Positions 33,011-42,121 of a DNA stretch of 64,000 nucleotides are shown in pieces. The first letter of the stretch is position 1; every line of letters begins with the position of its first letter. The position numbers and the translations under genes are program-made. Below the pieces are notes generated by a model, which saw nothing but the letters and a program-made list of their open reading frames with translations, ran no database searches and was not told where the DNA came from. This DNA is from Psychromonas ingrahamii 37. Lineage in GTDB: Bacteria > Pseudomonadota > Gammaproteobacteria > Enterobacterales > Psychromonadaceae. The DNA lies in the NCBI RefSeq assembly GCF_000015285.1, contig NC_008709.1, forward strand, positions 1,178,001 to 1,242,000. Direction: 5' to 3'.

Positions 33011-34732
33011 TTGTCCCATCGTGCCCACCTGTTTTCTCTGCGTATCGCTTATGCGATGCGCGAATCTTTTATAAACAATACTTACTCACGGCATGATCTG
33101 CTCAAAGATTTATTGTCCGGGATTTCCGTTGGAATTATCGCTATTCCGCTGGCAATGGCACTGGCTATTGCTTCCGGGGTTCCACCGCAGTATGGTCTCT
33201 ACACCGCAGCCGTAGCGGGTATTTTGATTCCTCTGGTGGGGGGCTCACGCTTTAGCGTTTCAGGGCCGACTGCTGCCTTTGTGGTGATTATTCAACCTAT
33301 TGTTTTTCAATATGGCTTATCTGGTTTACTGGTTACCACTGTGCTATCGGGTATCCTGCTGCTCGCGATGGCTTTTTTACGGCTGGGGCGATATATTGAA
33401 TATGTACCGCAAGCCGTTACCTTAGGTTTCACGGGGGGGATTGCCGTGGTCATTGCCATTTTGCAGGTTGATGAATTTATCGGTATAGAAATCACTGAGT
33501 TCCCTACCCATTTTTATGAAAAAGTGGGGGTATTAATTGCCGAGATACCTGGATTTGATATTACTTCGTTATTTGTTGGTGCAATCACCCTGTTGGTATT
33601 GATTATCTGGCCCTATTTTGTCAAATCAATTCCGCCACATTTACCTGCGCTTGTGGTTGGCGGGGTAGCTGCAGTAGTGCTTGAATCAATACATCTGCCC
33701 GTTGCAACCATTGGCTCAACTTATCAATTTTTATTTCCTGATGGCTCAATGGGTCACGGTATTCCTCCTTTTCTGCCCAATTTTGAGCTTCCCTGGCTGC
33801 GGCAGTTACCTGGCGACCCTGTCTTAATCTGGAATCTTTCACTCTTTACTGATCTGCTCTCTGCTGCAGTTGCGATCGCTGCGCTCGGGGCAATCGAATC
33901 GCTACTTTGTGCCGTCGTCCTTGATGAAATGAGCCAAACGCGCCATAGCGCAAACAGTGAATTATTGGGTCAGGGTATCGGTAATATTGTTACCCCTTTT
34001 CTAGGCGGGATCACGGCGACCGGTGCCATTGCCCGATCTGCTACAAATTATAAAAGCGGCGCCAAAAGCCCATTGTCCGGGGTCTTCCATGGGATTTTTA
34101 TTATATTGGCTATTTTATTCGCGGCCCCTCTTTTATCTTATATTCCAATGCCAAGTATGGCGGCTTTATTGCTTATCGTGGCATGGAAAATGGGCGAATT
34201 TCACAAATCACTGAACCTCTTAAAAACAGCCAGTAAAAGTGATATTGCGGTGTTTCTTACCTGTTTTTCACTGACTATTCTGTTTGATATGGTAATTGCT
34301 ATTATCGCCGGTATTTTGCTCGCTTCATTATTATTTGTGCGCAGCATGTCAGAATTGACTGAGCTTAAAAATACCACTGAAAAATATTATTCAGTGCAAC
34401 CCGCGGGTCAATTATTTAAAGTTTTTGATATTAATGGTCCGCTGTTTTTTGCTGCTGCTGATAGGATTTTTGGTGAGTTAGGCTTCTTATTAACGCAGGA
34501 ATGTGATGGGATTTTATTAAATCTAGAAAATGCCTCGATGATTGATTCGGGTGGTATCTCATCATTATTAAAGTTAATCGAGGAATGTAACGCTTCCGGT
34601 ACTAAAATTCACCTCAGCAATATGAACCGACCGGTTGCACGGGCGCTTATCAAAGCTAGGTTGAAGAGGGATCAGCGGATCGCTTTATTTACTACTGTTC
34701 AAGCCGCTCAAGCTGCCTTTTTGAAAAAGTAA
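33011..34732 (+). CDS. SulP family anion transporter with STAS domain
   Basis: 573 residues. The SulP signature PLAMALAIASGVPPQYGLYTA lies near residue 45-65, about 10-14 membrane helices run to residue ~430, and a cytoplasmic STAS domain follows (MIDSGGISSLLKLIEEC). It transports sulfate, bicarbonate or another anion; the substrate cannot be read from sequence. The start is a TTG at 33011 with AAGG 7 nt upstream; the first ATG is 15 codons later. It is a single gene ending in a strong terminator. Confidence 0.9.
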   Translation: MSHRAHLFSLRIAYAMRESFINNTYSRHDLLKDLLSGISVGIIAIPLAMALAIASGVPPQYGLYTAAVAGILIPLVGGSRFSVSGPTAAFVVIIQPIVFQYGLSGLLVTTVLSGILLLAMAFLRLGRYIEYVPQAVTLGFTGGIAVVIAILQVDEFIGIEITEFPTHFYEKVGVLIAEIPGFDITSLFVGAITLLVLIIWPYFVKSIPPHLPALVVGGVAAVVLESIHLPVATIGSTYQFLFPDGSMGHGIPPFLPNFELPWLRQLPGDPVLIWNLSLFTDLLSAAVAIAALGAIESLLCAVVLDEMSQTRHSANSELLGQGIGNIVTPFLGGITATGAIARSATNYKSGAKSPLSGVFHGIFIILAILFAAPLLSYIPMPSMAALLLIVAWKMGEFHKSLNLLKTASKSDIAVFLTCFSLTILFDMVIAIIAGILLASLLFVRSMSELTELKNTTEKYYSVQPAGQLFKVFDINGPLFFAAADRIFGELGFLLTQECDGILLNLENASMIDSGGISSLLKLIEECNASGTKIHLSNMNRPVARALIKARLKRDQRIALFTTVQAAQAAFLKK

Positions 34733-34758
34733 CATCACAGAAAAGAGCATGCCAAGAA

Positions 34759-34805
34759 GTAACCGCAGAGTCCACCTGAAATGGACTCTGCGGTTACCTA
34801 TTTTT
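34759..34805 (+). terminator. Terminator after sulP
   Basis: A perfect 16-bp stem (GTAACCGCAGAGTCCA and its complement) with a 7-nt loop and trailing T-run. Confidence 0.93.
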
Positions 34806-34844
34806 ATAACGCTGTTAGGTCATCTTTATCTGTTACCTCGGTTT

Positions 34845-35554
34845 TATACCAAATCCATTAAATTCATGCCTATTTATGCTTGTTAAAACACATGCTAGCT
34901 AGACATAAAACTACGTTTTAGTCTTTGTTATTTATTTTATAATTAGAATAACTAGTTACTGCAATCAATGCCTTGCTTTCATGCGTTTTTCCGGCGCCTA
35001 AATAGATCATCTAATTAGTGGAATTGGTATTATTTAAAATATCCACAGATTTTTTGTCTGTCAGTCCACCAAAAAACTTAAGCAGCGTATTTTTAAAAAT
35101 ATCAGGACTTTTCTCTGTACTGGCAAACAGAGTCATCGATGAGTGGAATTTTAAATAATCAGGGAAAGAAAATATTTTTTGGGCACTGCTATTTTCAATA
35201 GACATCACTAAACGGGTACATTCAATTAATCTTTTCCCCAATATGGGATCTTCTAAATATGCTGTTGCTTCTTCTAAAGACTTTATGGCATATTTTTTTG
35301 CTGTTGGGCTGCACCCCAGTCCATCAATTTACGGGAAGATAAACCACATCCAGTGCGAACCCTTTTTCCCCTGTGTGAGTTCTTTTTGAACCCTTGCGTA
35401 GCATATATCCTGCGCGTCAATAAACCGCTTGAGGTTAAATCTGTCTTGCCCGTATTGCTGCATATGATCACCCTGTTGCTGTAAAGTTTTATATCTGTAA
35501 TAACTTTAAGCCCAAACCAGCATAAATGGGCATAAATTTAATGGGTTTGGTATA
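34845..35554. mobile_element. 710-bp inverted-repeat-bounded element (MITE-like) carrying a DUF1810 gene
   Basis: The 36 bp at 34845-34880 (TATACCAAATCCATTAAATT, then CATGCC and so on) match the reverse complement of 35519-35554 at 33 of 36 positions. Between them lies one broken gene and no transposase. The TATACCA ends look like those of small non-autonomous elements common in marine gammaproteobacteria. Inside, GTTACTGCAATCAATGC near 34955 resembles a segment at 4079-4160. A clear target duplication is not visible, so the mobility call is an inference. Confidence 0.65.
35011..35463 (-). pseudogene. DUF1810 family protein interrupted by in-frame TAA
   Basis: From the ATG at 35463 the frame encodes a DUF1810 protein of 150 codons: FNLKRFIDAQDICYARVQKE, SHWMWFIFP, then a TAA at 35331-35329, then IDGLGCSPTAKKYAIKSLEE, LGKRLIECTRLV, YLKFHSSMTLFAS and KFFGGLTDKK to the natural end. 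The stop replaces the Gln of the conserved WFIFPQ motif (CAA to TAA), a single substitution. Everything else is intact, so the mutation is recent. An AGGGTG site precedes the start. DUF1810 function is not well defined. The gene is the only cargo of the inverted-repeat element. Confidence 0.87.
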
Positions 35555-35772
35555 ATATGCAGATTCAGATCATCATCCAGCGGTGGGGCGTATCTCTATT
35601 CGACTTTGTTATTTAACGTTGTTATTTGAGACAGAGAGATCTGCATGCCTTAGTTTTTTTACTATTATTACGCGATGATATGCCTGTAAATTAGGGGCTG
35701 ACCTTTTACTCCTATAATATCTACATGAAGATCAACATAAGCTCCAGTCATCAACAACTAGCAGGCCAATTA

Positions 35773-37650
35773 ATGACAGCCGAACTACTCGAAATTCAAA
35801 GTTTTATTGCTCAGTACGCCCCTTTTGATCAGCTTCCTGAACAAGTAATAGTTAAAGTTGCGCAAAGTGTTGAAATCTCTTATTACCGTGCAGATAGCAT
35901 GATTATTGACTTTAATGACAAAATTCATGAACTGTATATTATCCGCAGTGGGGTAGTAGAGTTATATCGCCGTAAAGGTGAACTTTATAATCGTCTTGAT
36001 CAAGGGCAGTTATTTGGACAAATGGGGTTGCTAACGAATAATAAAGTACGTTTTCCTGCCAAAGCGGTAAAAGACACACTTTTATACGTTATTCCTGAGT
36101 CTGTCTTCAATGAGTTGTGCGAATCTTATGACGATTTCGCTGACTTTGTTGAGGTAGAGGACAGCATGCGTTTAAAACAGGCGGTAAAAGGTAAAAGCGA
36201 CAGTGATAAAGCGCTGACCACGTCCAAAGTAAAAACATTGCTGACTAGAGCGCCACTGGTGCTTCCCCGCAGCAGCACTATTCAAGCGGTCGCGCAGATA
36301 ATGGCCAGCGAAAATATTTCTGCAGCATTGATTAATGATCCTGATGCGGAGGATGAGGAGGGTAGCAGTTTCGTGGGTATTATTACGGAACATGATCTCT
36401 GCGCTAACGTTATTGCATTGGGATTAAGTGTTGATAATCCTATTTCACAAGTCATGTCGACTGATTTAATTTCACTGGATCATAACGCTTATATTTTTGA
36501 GGCGATGCTGCTTATGCTGCGTTATAACATTCATCACCTACCTATTCTAAAAAACAAAAAACCCATTGGTCTGATTGAAGTGGCAGATATTATCCGTTAC
36601 GAATCGCAAAATAGTTTGTTATTTGTAAGCAGTATCTTCCAGCAAAAAAGTAGCGAGGATTTAGCACATCTTTCTGCGCAGTTAAAAAACTGTTTTGTAC
36701 GCATGGTTAATGAGGATGCTAATTCTCATATGGTTGGACGTGCAATGTCTGAAATTGGCCGCAGCTTTAAGCAGCGTTTACTGACGCTCGCAGAAGAAAA
36801 GTTGGGCCCACCCCCTATACCCTACTGTTTTTTAGCGCTTGGCTCGATGGCTCGAGATGAACAGCTTATGGTCACCGATCAGGATAATGCTCTTATTCTT
36901 GATAATAGTTATCAGATCGATCTGCATGGTCCATATTTCGAGCAGTTAGCCGAGTTTGTTTGTGATGGTTTAGCCGCCTGTGGTTACACTTACTGCACGG
37001 GTTATATTATGGCAACCAATCCTGAGTACCGTAAAACACAATCCCAGTGGGAAGATTGTTTTGCTGACTGGATAGATAATCCAAACCCGCAAGCTTTATT
37101 AAACTGCTCTATTTTCTTTGATTTGACGGGTGTTTATGGCAGGTTAAAATGGGCTGAGCAGTTAAATGCTTTTATCCTGCGTAGAGCCAAGAAAAATAAC
37201 CGTTTCCTTGCCTGTTTGGCGCAAAATGCGCGTAATCGGACTCCTCCATTGGGTTTCTTTAAAGATTTTGTGATGGAAAAAGACGGCCGCCATAACAATT
37301 CAATTAATTTAAAACGTCGTGGCACGGCGCCGCTTGCGGATCTTGTGCGCGTGCATGCACTGGCGATTGGCTCGCCATCGCAAAACTCATTTGAACGCTT
37401 AGACGATATTATCGAAGCGGGTATTTTGCCAAAATCAAAGGGCGAAGATCTAAAGCATGCAATGGAGCTTCTCTCTCTGGTACGTTTACGTCATCAGGCA
37501 ATGGATATAAAGTCGGGGATTGAACCGGATAATAATATTGAACCAGAAAGTATGTCTGATTTTGAAAGGCGTAATCTTAAAGATGCCTTTTTAGTGCTTA
37601 GCAATGCGCAAAACTTTTTAAAATATCGTTATAGTGGCAATAAATTTTAA
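35773..37650 (+). CDS. cNMP-binding / CBS / DUF294 nucleotidyltransferase-like signalling protein
   Basis: 625 residues from ATG 35773, which has GCAGG 8 nt upstream and fits family starts (MTAELLEIQSF); an ATG at 35725 would add 16. The order is a cyclic-nucleotide-binding domain (~20-130), a pair of CBS domains (~150-280), a DUF294 nucleotidyltransferase-like domain with LGSMARDEQLMVTDQDNALI (~340-470), and DUF294_C. The GSxxRxEQxxxxDQD motif keeps its acidic residues. Such proteins usually sit with an acetate-type symporter and a DnaQ-like exonuclease; here the exonuclease follows 10 bp downstream but the symporter is absent. Likely cytoplasmic regulation; the ligand is unknown. Confidence 0.88.
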   Translation: MTAELLEIQSFIAQYAPFDQLPEQVIVKVAQSVEISYYRADSMIIDFNDKIHELYIIRSGVVELYRRKGELYNRLDQGQLFGQMGLLTNNKVRFPAKAVKDTLLYVIPESVFNELCESYDDFADFVEVEDSMRLKQAVKGKSDSDKALTTSKVKTLLTRAPLVLPRSSTIQAVAQIMASENISAALINDPDAEDEEGSSFVGIITEHDLCANVIALGLSVDNPISQVMSTDLISLDHNAYIFEAMLLMLRYNIHHLPILKNKKPIGLIEVADIIRYESQNSLLFVSSIFQQKSSEDLAHLSAQLKNCFVRMVNEDANSHMVGRAMSEIGRSFKQRLLTLAEEKLGPPPIPYCFLALGSMARDEQLMVTDQDNALILDNSYQIDLHGPYFEQLAEFVCDGLAACGYTYCTGYIMATNPEYRKTQSQWEDCFADWIDNPNPQALLNCSIFFDLTGVYGRLKWAEQLNAFILRRAKKNNRFLACLAQNARNRTPPLGFFKDFVMEKDGRHNNSINLKRRGTAPLADLVRVHALAIGSPSQNSFERLDDIIEAGILPKSKGEDLKHAMELLSLVRLRHQAMDIKSGIEPDNNIEPESMSDFERRNLKDAFLVLSNAQNFLKYRYSGNKF

Positions 37651-37660
37651 AGGTTAAATA

Positions 37661-38377
37661 ATGAATAATTTCAATGACCATGAGATTTTAAACTGGGCAG
37701 CCTTTCTGCAGTTAAAAGAGCAGCTCAGTAAAGATTCACGTTTGAAGAATTTTTATAAGACAGGAACCTATCACGCTGAAACGCCATTAAGTGACATTGA
37801 TTTTGTCGCACTGGATTTTGAAACGACAGGCTTAGATTCACAGCAAAACGGTATTATTAGCATTGGTCTGGTGCCCTTTAATTTACAGCGTATTTTTTGC
37901 CGAAAAGTAAAAGAATGGTACATCAATCCACAGGATAATTTACAAGAAAACTCGATTATTATTCATGGTATTACCCACTCGGATTTACAAGATGCACCTG
38001 ATATTCTGAGGATTTTGGAGCAGCTTTTAGATGAACTGGCCGGAAAAGTGGTGGTGGTGCATTATCGTCGTATTGAGCGTGATTTTCTTGATCACACTTT
38101 ACGCATTTTGATTGATGAAGGTATACTATTTCCAGTTATTGATACCATGCAGATTGAGGCCAATTTGCAACGGCGTAAATCGCAGGGGTTGTTTAATTTC
38201 TTTAACAAAAAACGACCAGAGTCAATTCGTCTTGCCGATAGTCGTGCTCGTTACAACTTACCCGTTTATCCGCCTCATGATGCCTTAACTGATGCAATTG
38301 CTACTGCGGAATTACTGCAGGCTCAAATTAAATATCATTTTAGTCCTGACACTGCGATTAAAAAATTATGGTTATAA
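37661..38377 (+). CDS. DnaQ-like 3'-5' exonuclease (DEDDh)
   Basis: 238 residues. Exo I is DFVALDFETTGLD (Asp and Glu metal ligands), Exo II lies in the HGITHSDLQDAPD region, and Exo III is PPHDALTDAIATAELL (His and Asp), giving a complete DEDDh set. It degrades single-stranded DNA or RNA 3' ends. It is translationally linked to the DUF294 gene, with AAAGG before the ATG. This gene pair recurs in related genomes with a sodium:solute symporter, so it may serve a specialised regulatory rather than replicative function. Confidence 0.88.
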   Translation: MNNFNDHEILNWAAFLQLKEQLSKDSRLKNFYKTGTYHAETPLSDIDFVALDFETTGLDSQQNGIISIGLVPFNLQRIFCRKVKEWYINPQDNLQENSIIIHGITHSDLQDAPDILRILEQLLDELAGKVVVVHYRRIERDFLDHTLRILIDEGILFPVIDTMQIEANLQRRKSQGLFNFFNKKRPESIRLADSRARYNLPVYPPHDALTDAIATAELLQAQIKYHFSPDTAIKKLWL

Positions 38378-38409
38378 AGTCTAAGCTGATTAGCGAAGAT
38401 TAATAGGTA

Positions 38410-38446
38410 AAAAAAAAGCCGATGAATAATTCATCGGCTTTTTTTA
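38410..38446. terminator. Bidirectional terminator
   Basis: AAAAGCCGATGAA and TTCATCGGCTTTT pair around TAAT, with A-run on one side and T-run on the other. It serves both the exonuclease gene (+) and the BCCT gene (-). Confidence 0.92.
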
Positions 38447-38459
38447 TCGCGAGTAAAAA

Positions 38460-40037
38460 CTAGCTTTTATTTTTTTCTGTGCGCATACCCATCAACAAAC
38501 TGACACACATTACTAATAGAATAATGGTAAAGGGTAGGCCAGTCGAAATAGCACCCGCTTGTAATGCCTCAATCGCCTCAGTGCCACCAACCCAGAGTAA
38601 AACAGCCGCAACTGCACCCTCGATTGTTGCCCAAAAAATACGTTGTGGAATCGGCGCATCAATTTTACCACCCGCAGTAATACTGTCTATAACCAGCGAA
38701 CCGGAATCGGAAGAGGTAATAAAGAAAACCATTACCAGTAGCACAGCTATCATTGATAAGATGCTACCTAATGGCAAAGCATCAAACATCTGGAACATGG
38801 CAAGCGAAACGTCCGTTAAACCTTCACTCCCCAATATGCCGACATTATTGACAATTTGGTCAATAGCGACACCACCAAATACAGACATCCATAAAATAGT
38901 GACTGCTGTTGGTATAATCATTACTGCGGTAAGAAATTCACGTACCGTACGGCCGCGCGATATCCGCGCAATAAACATACCCACAAAAGGAGACCATGAA
39001 ATCCACCATGCCCAATAAAAGACCGTCCAACCTTGCATCCAGGCTTCGTCATCGCGACCCATTGGATTACTCAAGGGGATAATATTCTTAACATAACCCA
39101 TTATAGTTGTGGGGATAGAGCCGATCGAAACCGCCAGGGTCACGAGTGCAACAAAAACGACTAAAACAACAGCAATTAACATATTGACATTACTGATTAA
39201 TTTAACACCACCTTCAAGGCCACGTACCACCGAGACAATAGCCAGCATAGTCACCACCACAATAATAGTGATTTGCAGGGTGAGGTCGGCTTCAATGCCA
39301 AATACATGCTGGATTCCGCCAGCAGCTTGCTGCGCGCCTAAGCCTAGTGATGTTGCTAGACCAAATAATGTGGCTAATACGGCTAACACATCAATGATAT
39401 GTCCCGGCCAGCCCCAAGTACGGTCTCCCAATATCGGATAAAAAGCAGATCGTATTGAAAGCGGCAAGCCTTTATTATAAGCAAAGAATGATAAGGATAA
39501 GGCCACTACGCCATAAATCGCCCAAGGGTGTAATCCCCAGTGGTACATAGTTGCACCTAATGCAAGCTCTGCTGCAGCCGGTGTATTAGCGACTACATTT
39601 AGTGGCGTTTCATACCAGCCTGTGTAATACGCTGCGGGCTCAGCAACACCCCAAAACATCAAACCAATCCCCATCCCTGCAGCAAAAAGCATCGCTATCC
39701 AGGAAAGTCTTGAATGATCCGCTTTTGCATCGTCGCCACCTAAGCGAATTTTACCGAAAGGAGAGACAATTAATGCCAAACAGAAGATTACAAAAAAATT
39801 GGCCGACCACATAAAGAAGCTATCAAATGTTCCTATAATGTTCCATTTTAAACCATCTAAAAAATCTTTTGATATTGCCGGATCGATAACTAAAATTGTA
39901 ATTAAAAAGAGTGAGATTAAACCTGCACTAGCACCAAATACAGGGTTATGTATATCAAAACCCCATTTTTGAACGTTATCCTGTCCGACAGTATAATCGG
40001 TATTATCTATACTGTATTTATCCTTATTTGTCTTCAT
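38460..40037 (-). CDS. BCCT family (betaine/carnitine/choline) transporter
   Basis: 525 residues with about 12 membrane helices. The BCCT signature lies in GMGIGLMFWGVAEPAAYYTGW and WTVFYWAWWISWSPFVGMFI, followed by ARISRGRTVREF. It imports compatible solutes or their precursors by ion symport, suited to a marine osmotic niche. I start at ATG 40037 (MKTNKDKYSID), which has GAGGATGT upstream; a longer in-frame extension is not hydrophobic or conserved. No long osmosensing C-terminal tail is present. It is transcribed alone. Confidence 0.92.
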   Translation of the reverse strand: MKTNKDKYSIDNTDYTVGQDNVQKWGFDIHNPVFGASAGLISLFLITILVIDPAISKDFLDGLKWNIIGTFDSFFMWSANFFVIFCLALIVSPFGKIRLGGDDAKADHSRLSWIAMLFAAGMGIGLMFWGVAEPAAYYTGWYETPLNVVANTPAAAELALGATMYHWGLHPWAIYGVVALSLSFFAYNKGLPLSIRSAFYPILGDRTWGWPGHIIDVLAVLATLFGLATSLGLGAQQAAGGIQHVFGIEADLTLQITIIVVVTMLAIVSVVRGLEGGVKLISNVNMLIAVVLVVFVALVTLAVSIGSIPTTIMGYVKNIIPLSNPMGRDDEAWMQGWTVFYWAWWISWSPFVGMFIARISRGRTVREFLTAVMIIPTAVTILWMSVFGGVAIDQIVNNVGILGSEGLTDVSLAMFQMFDALPLGSILSMIAVLLVMVFFITSSDSGSLVIDSITAGGKIDAPIPQRIFWATIEGAVAAVLLWVGGTEAIEALQAGAISTGLPFTIILLVMCVSLLMGMRTEKNKS

Positions 40038-40297
40038 ACATCCTCGCTTAGAGCGACATGGCTCTGTTAATGTAACAGTCGATTGAATTTTCCAAAAATA
40101 TTTTAACAAAATCAGATGATAATATCAGGCTTATTTCAAAATAAAAAACAAAATAACATATTAATATCATTTAGTTATAATAAAATGGTCAAGTTTTGTA
40201 AAGGTAACGACTCAGACATATCCTTTGTAATGATGGTGGATGTTCTGGGGAGTGAATAGCTTTTATCTGAGCGAAGGCTGGCGCTTTAATCTGCTTA

Positions 40298-40954
40298 TTA
40301 TTTGTGGCTGCTTTGCATTCTATAAATAGCCTTTATCATAGTATAAGTCACTATCGCCAGCAGGATATCGATGAGATTAGAAGCTTGTGAGATAAAATTA
40401 AGATTTATTAATTCAGGCAGTTTTTCTGCACTGGCCGATAAGCGGAAAACAGCTTGACCTAAGAGATTAGAGGCAAGCCACAGCGTCCACCAAAGTGGCA
40501 GAATGAGACTGCTTTTTGACAAATCTCCATCAACGAGATTTCTACTGGCCAGCCAAATTTCTTTCATTGCCTGATAGGGTTTCCATAGATTAAACACAGG
40601 AATAAAGTAATAAGCGATAGACCAAGCCGGTGTATAGTGCATATTCTGCGCATTAAGTCGGCGGGCATTATCATTGGCCCTATAAATCCACTGTAGAATT
40701 AACAGTGCCGAAGCAATAAAGGCAATCAAGGACGCAATGCCTATGGTTTGGAGTATCTCAATCGCCAGCTCAGCATCGCCATAAGCATTCGCTAGCGAGG
40801 CATAAAGCCCCTGCTGGAAAGCGGATAATAATTGATACTCTATAAACTGAAATATAATGGCTAAAACAGCGAGCAAAATCTGCGCATAAAGCACGTATTT
40901 AATCCACTTTGTGAGGTTGTCTAAACGTTTAAATCCGGCTTTGGTCGATGACAA
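40298..40954 (-). CDS. DUF4328 membrane protein
   Basis: 218 residues with about four to five membrane segments and the DUF4328 signature YYFIPVFNLWKPYQAMKEIW in the middle (near 115-135). It is an inner-membrane protein of unknown function. A charged N-terminus and NLTKWIKYVLYAQILLAVLA begin the first helix. It is not in an operon with the neighbours, which are separated by 190 and 120 bp. Confidence 0.8.
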   Translation of the reverse strand: MSSTKAGFKRLDNLTKWIKYVLYAQILLAVLAIIFQFIEYQLLSAFQQGLYASLANAYGDAELAIEILQTIGIASLIAFIASALLILQWIYRANDNARRLNAQNMHYTPAWSIAYYFIPVFNLWKPYQAMKEIWLASRNLVDGDLSKSSLILPLWWTLWLASNLLGQAVFRLSASAEKLPELINLNFISQASNLIDILLAIVTYTMIKAIYRMQSSHK

Positions 40955-41075
40955 TTTATCTTATCCTTATTAGAGGCTTATAAGCCGTGCTTATTGCGAC
41001 TATTCACCAGCTTAAACCGCTTATGTCTAGAAAGTAAGGTTGGTTTTATCACAAAGTAACTTGCTTAAAAACGGA

Positions 41076-42002
41076 TTACAAATTGGCCACGTATTGTGTC
41101 AGTTGATCTTTTAAAGGCAGGGCGGTCATTGCGCCTTTTTGGGTCGTGGCTAAAGCACCACAGCCATTTGCCCATTGTACTGCATGGCGAATGTGCTCAA
41201 TATCACGCCAGTTGCTGCTTTGCGCAAGATAAGTGATTAATCCACCCACAAAAGCATCTCCTGCGCCGGTCGTATCTATTGGTTTAACCGCTTTACCTGC
41301 AATGAGCTCTTGGTTGCCCTGAGTAATAACTAATGCGCCTTTTGCACCTTGCGTAATAAGCACCAGGGGATTTTGAAATTTTTTGATTGCCTCCAAGCCT
41401 GCGTCGATTGACTTTGTATCGGTTAAAAACAGCAGTTCATCATCTGAAAATTTAACCACATCAGCCATGGCTACCGCTTTTAATACTACTGATTTTATTT
41501 CGCTTGGATCAGCCCATACTTCATCACGCAGGTTGGGATCAAAACTGATAAATCCGCCTGCAGATTTAATTTTCTGGGCAGCTAAAAAAGTGCTGCTGCG
41601 ACTCGGTTCGTTAGCCAGTGCAATGGAGCAAAGATGTAACCACTGATTTTTTGAAAAATCAGGGATATCTGTTGGCAGTAAAAATTGATCCGCACTTGGC
41701 TTAACCATAAAGGTGAAACTACGCTCACCCGATGCACTTAGGCCAACAACCACAGTAGAGGTGCGTTGCGCTTGGTCAAGGATCATAAAATCAGTATTGA
41801 CGCCCTCGTTATTGAGCGTTTCTTTCATAAATTGACCGAATGGATCTTGACCGGCACGGCCAAAAAAGGCGCTATCCCCGCCTAATCTTGAGACCGCAAC
41901 CGCCACATTAGCCGGCGCACCACCGGGGCATTTTAGATAGCTTTTTTCATTCTCTGGAATTAAATCTACAACGGCATCGCCGGTAACCCAAACTTTATTC
42001 AT
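41076..42002 (-). CDS. scrK: Fructokinase (PfkB family) of the sucrose operon
   Basis: 308 residues from ATG 42002 (MNKVWVTGDAVVDLIPE), with AAGGAG 6 nt upstream. PfkB signatures are GGAPANVAVAVSRLGG and DTTGAGDAFVGGL, the latter with the catalytic Asp. It phosphorylates the fructose released from sucrose-6-phosphate by ScrB. It lies downstream of scrA on the same strand, with two stem-loops between them, and the three divergent genes form one sucrose regulon. Confidence 0.92.
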   Translation of the reverse strand: MNKVWVTGDAVVDLIPENEKSYLKCPGGAPANVAVAVSRLGGDSAFFGRAGQDPFGQFMKETLNNEGVNTDFMILDQAQRTSTVVVGLSASGERSFTFMVKPSADQFLLPTDIPDFSKNQWLHLCSIALANEPSRSSTFLAAQKIKSAGGFISFDPNLRDEVWADPSEIKSVVLKAVAMADVVKFSDDELLFLTDTKSIDAGLEAIKKFQNPLVLITQGAKGALVITQGNQELIAGKAVKPIDTTGAGDAFVGGLITYLAQSSNWRDIEHIRHAVQWANGCGALATTQKGAMTALPLKDQLTQYVANL

Positions 42003-42023
42003 AACCACTCCTTTATTATCGTA

Positions 42024-42098
42024 AAAAACCAGTATTTTATTGAGAATACTGTTTTTGATACAGAAAAACCAGTATCTGATAAGCACTACTGGTTTTTC
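42024..42098 (-). promoter_or_regulatory. Two tandem stem-loops between scrA and scrK
   Basis: GAAAAACCAGTA (42063-42074) pairs with TACTGGTTTTTC (42087-42098). A second related pair, AAACCAGTATT (about 42026-42036) with AATACTG-TTT (about 42045-42055), follows towards scrK. On the minus strand the first hairpin ends in a T-rich arm. They likely attenuate or stabilise the message so that scrK is expressed less than scrA. Confidence 0.55.
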
Positions 42099-42121
42099 AA
42101 ATAATATCTAACCAATGACTA

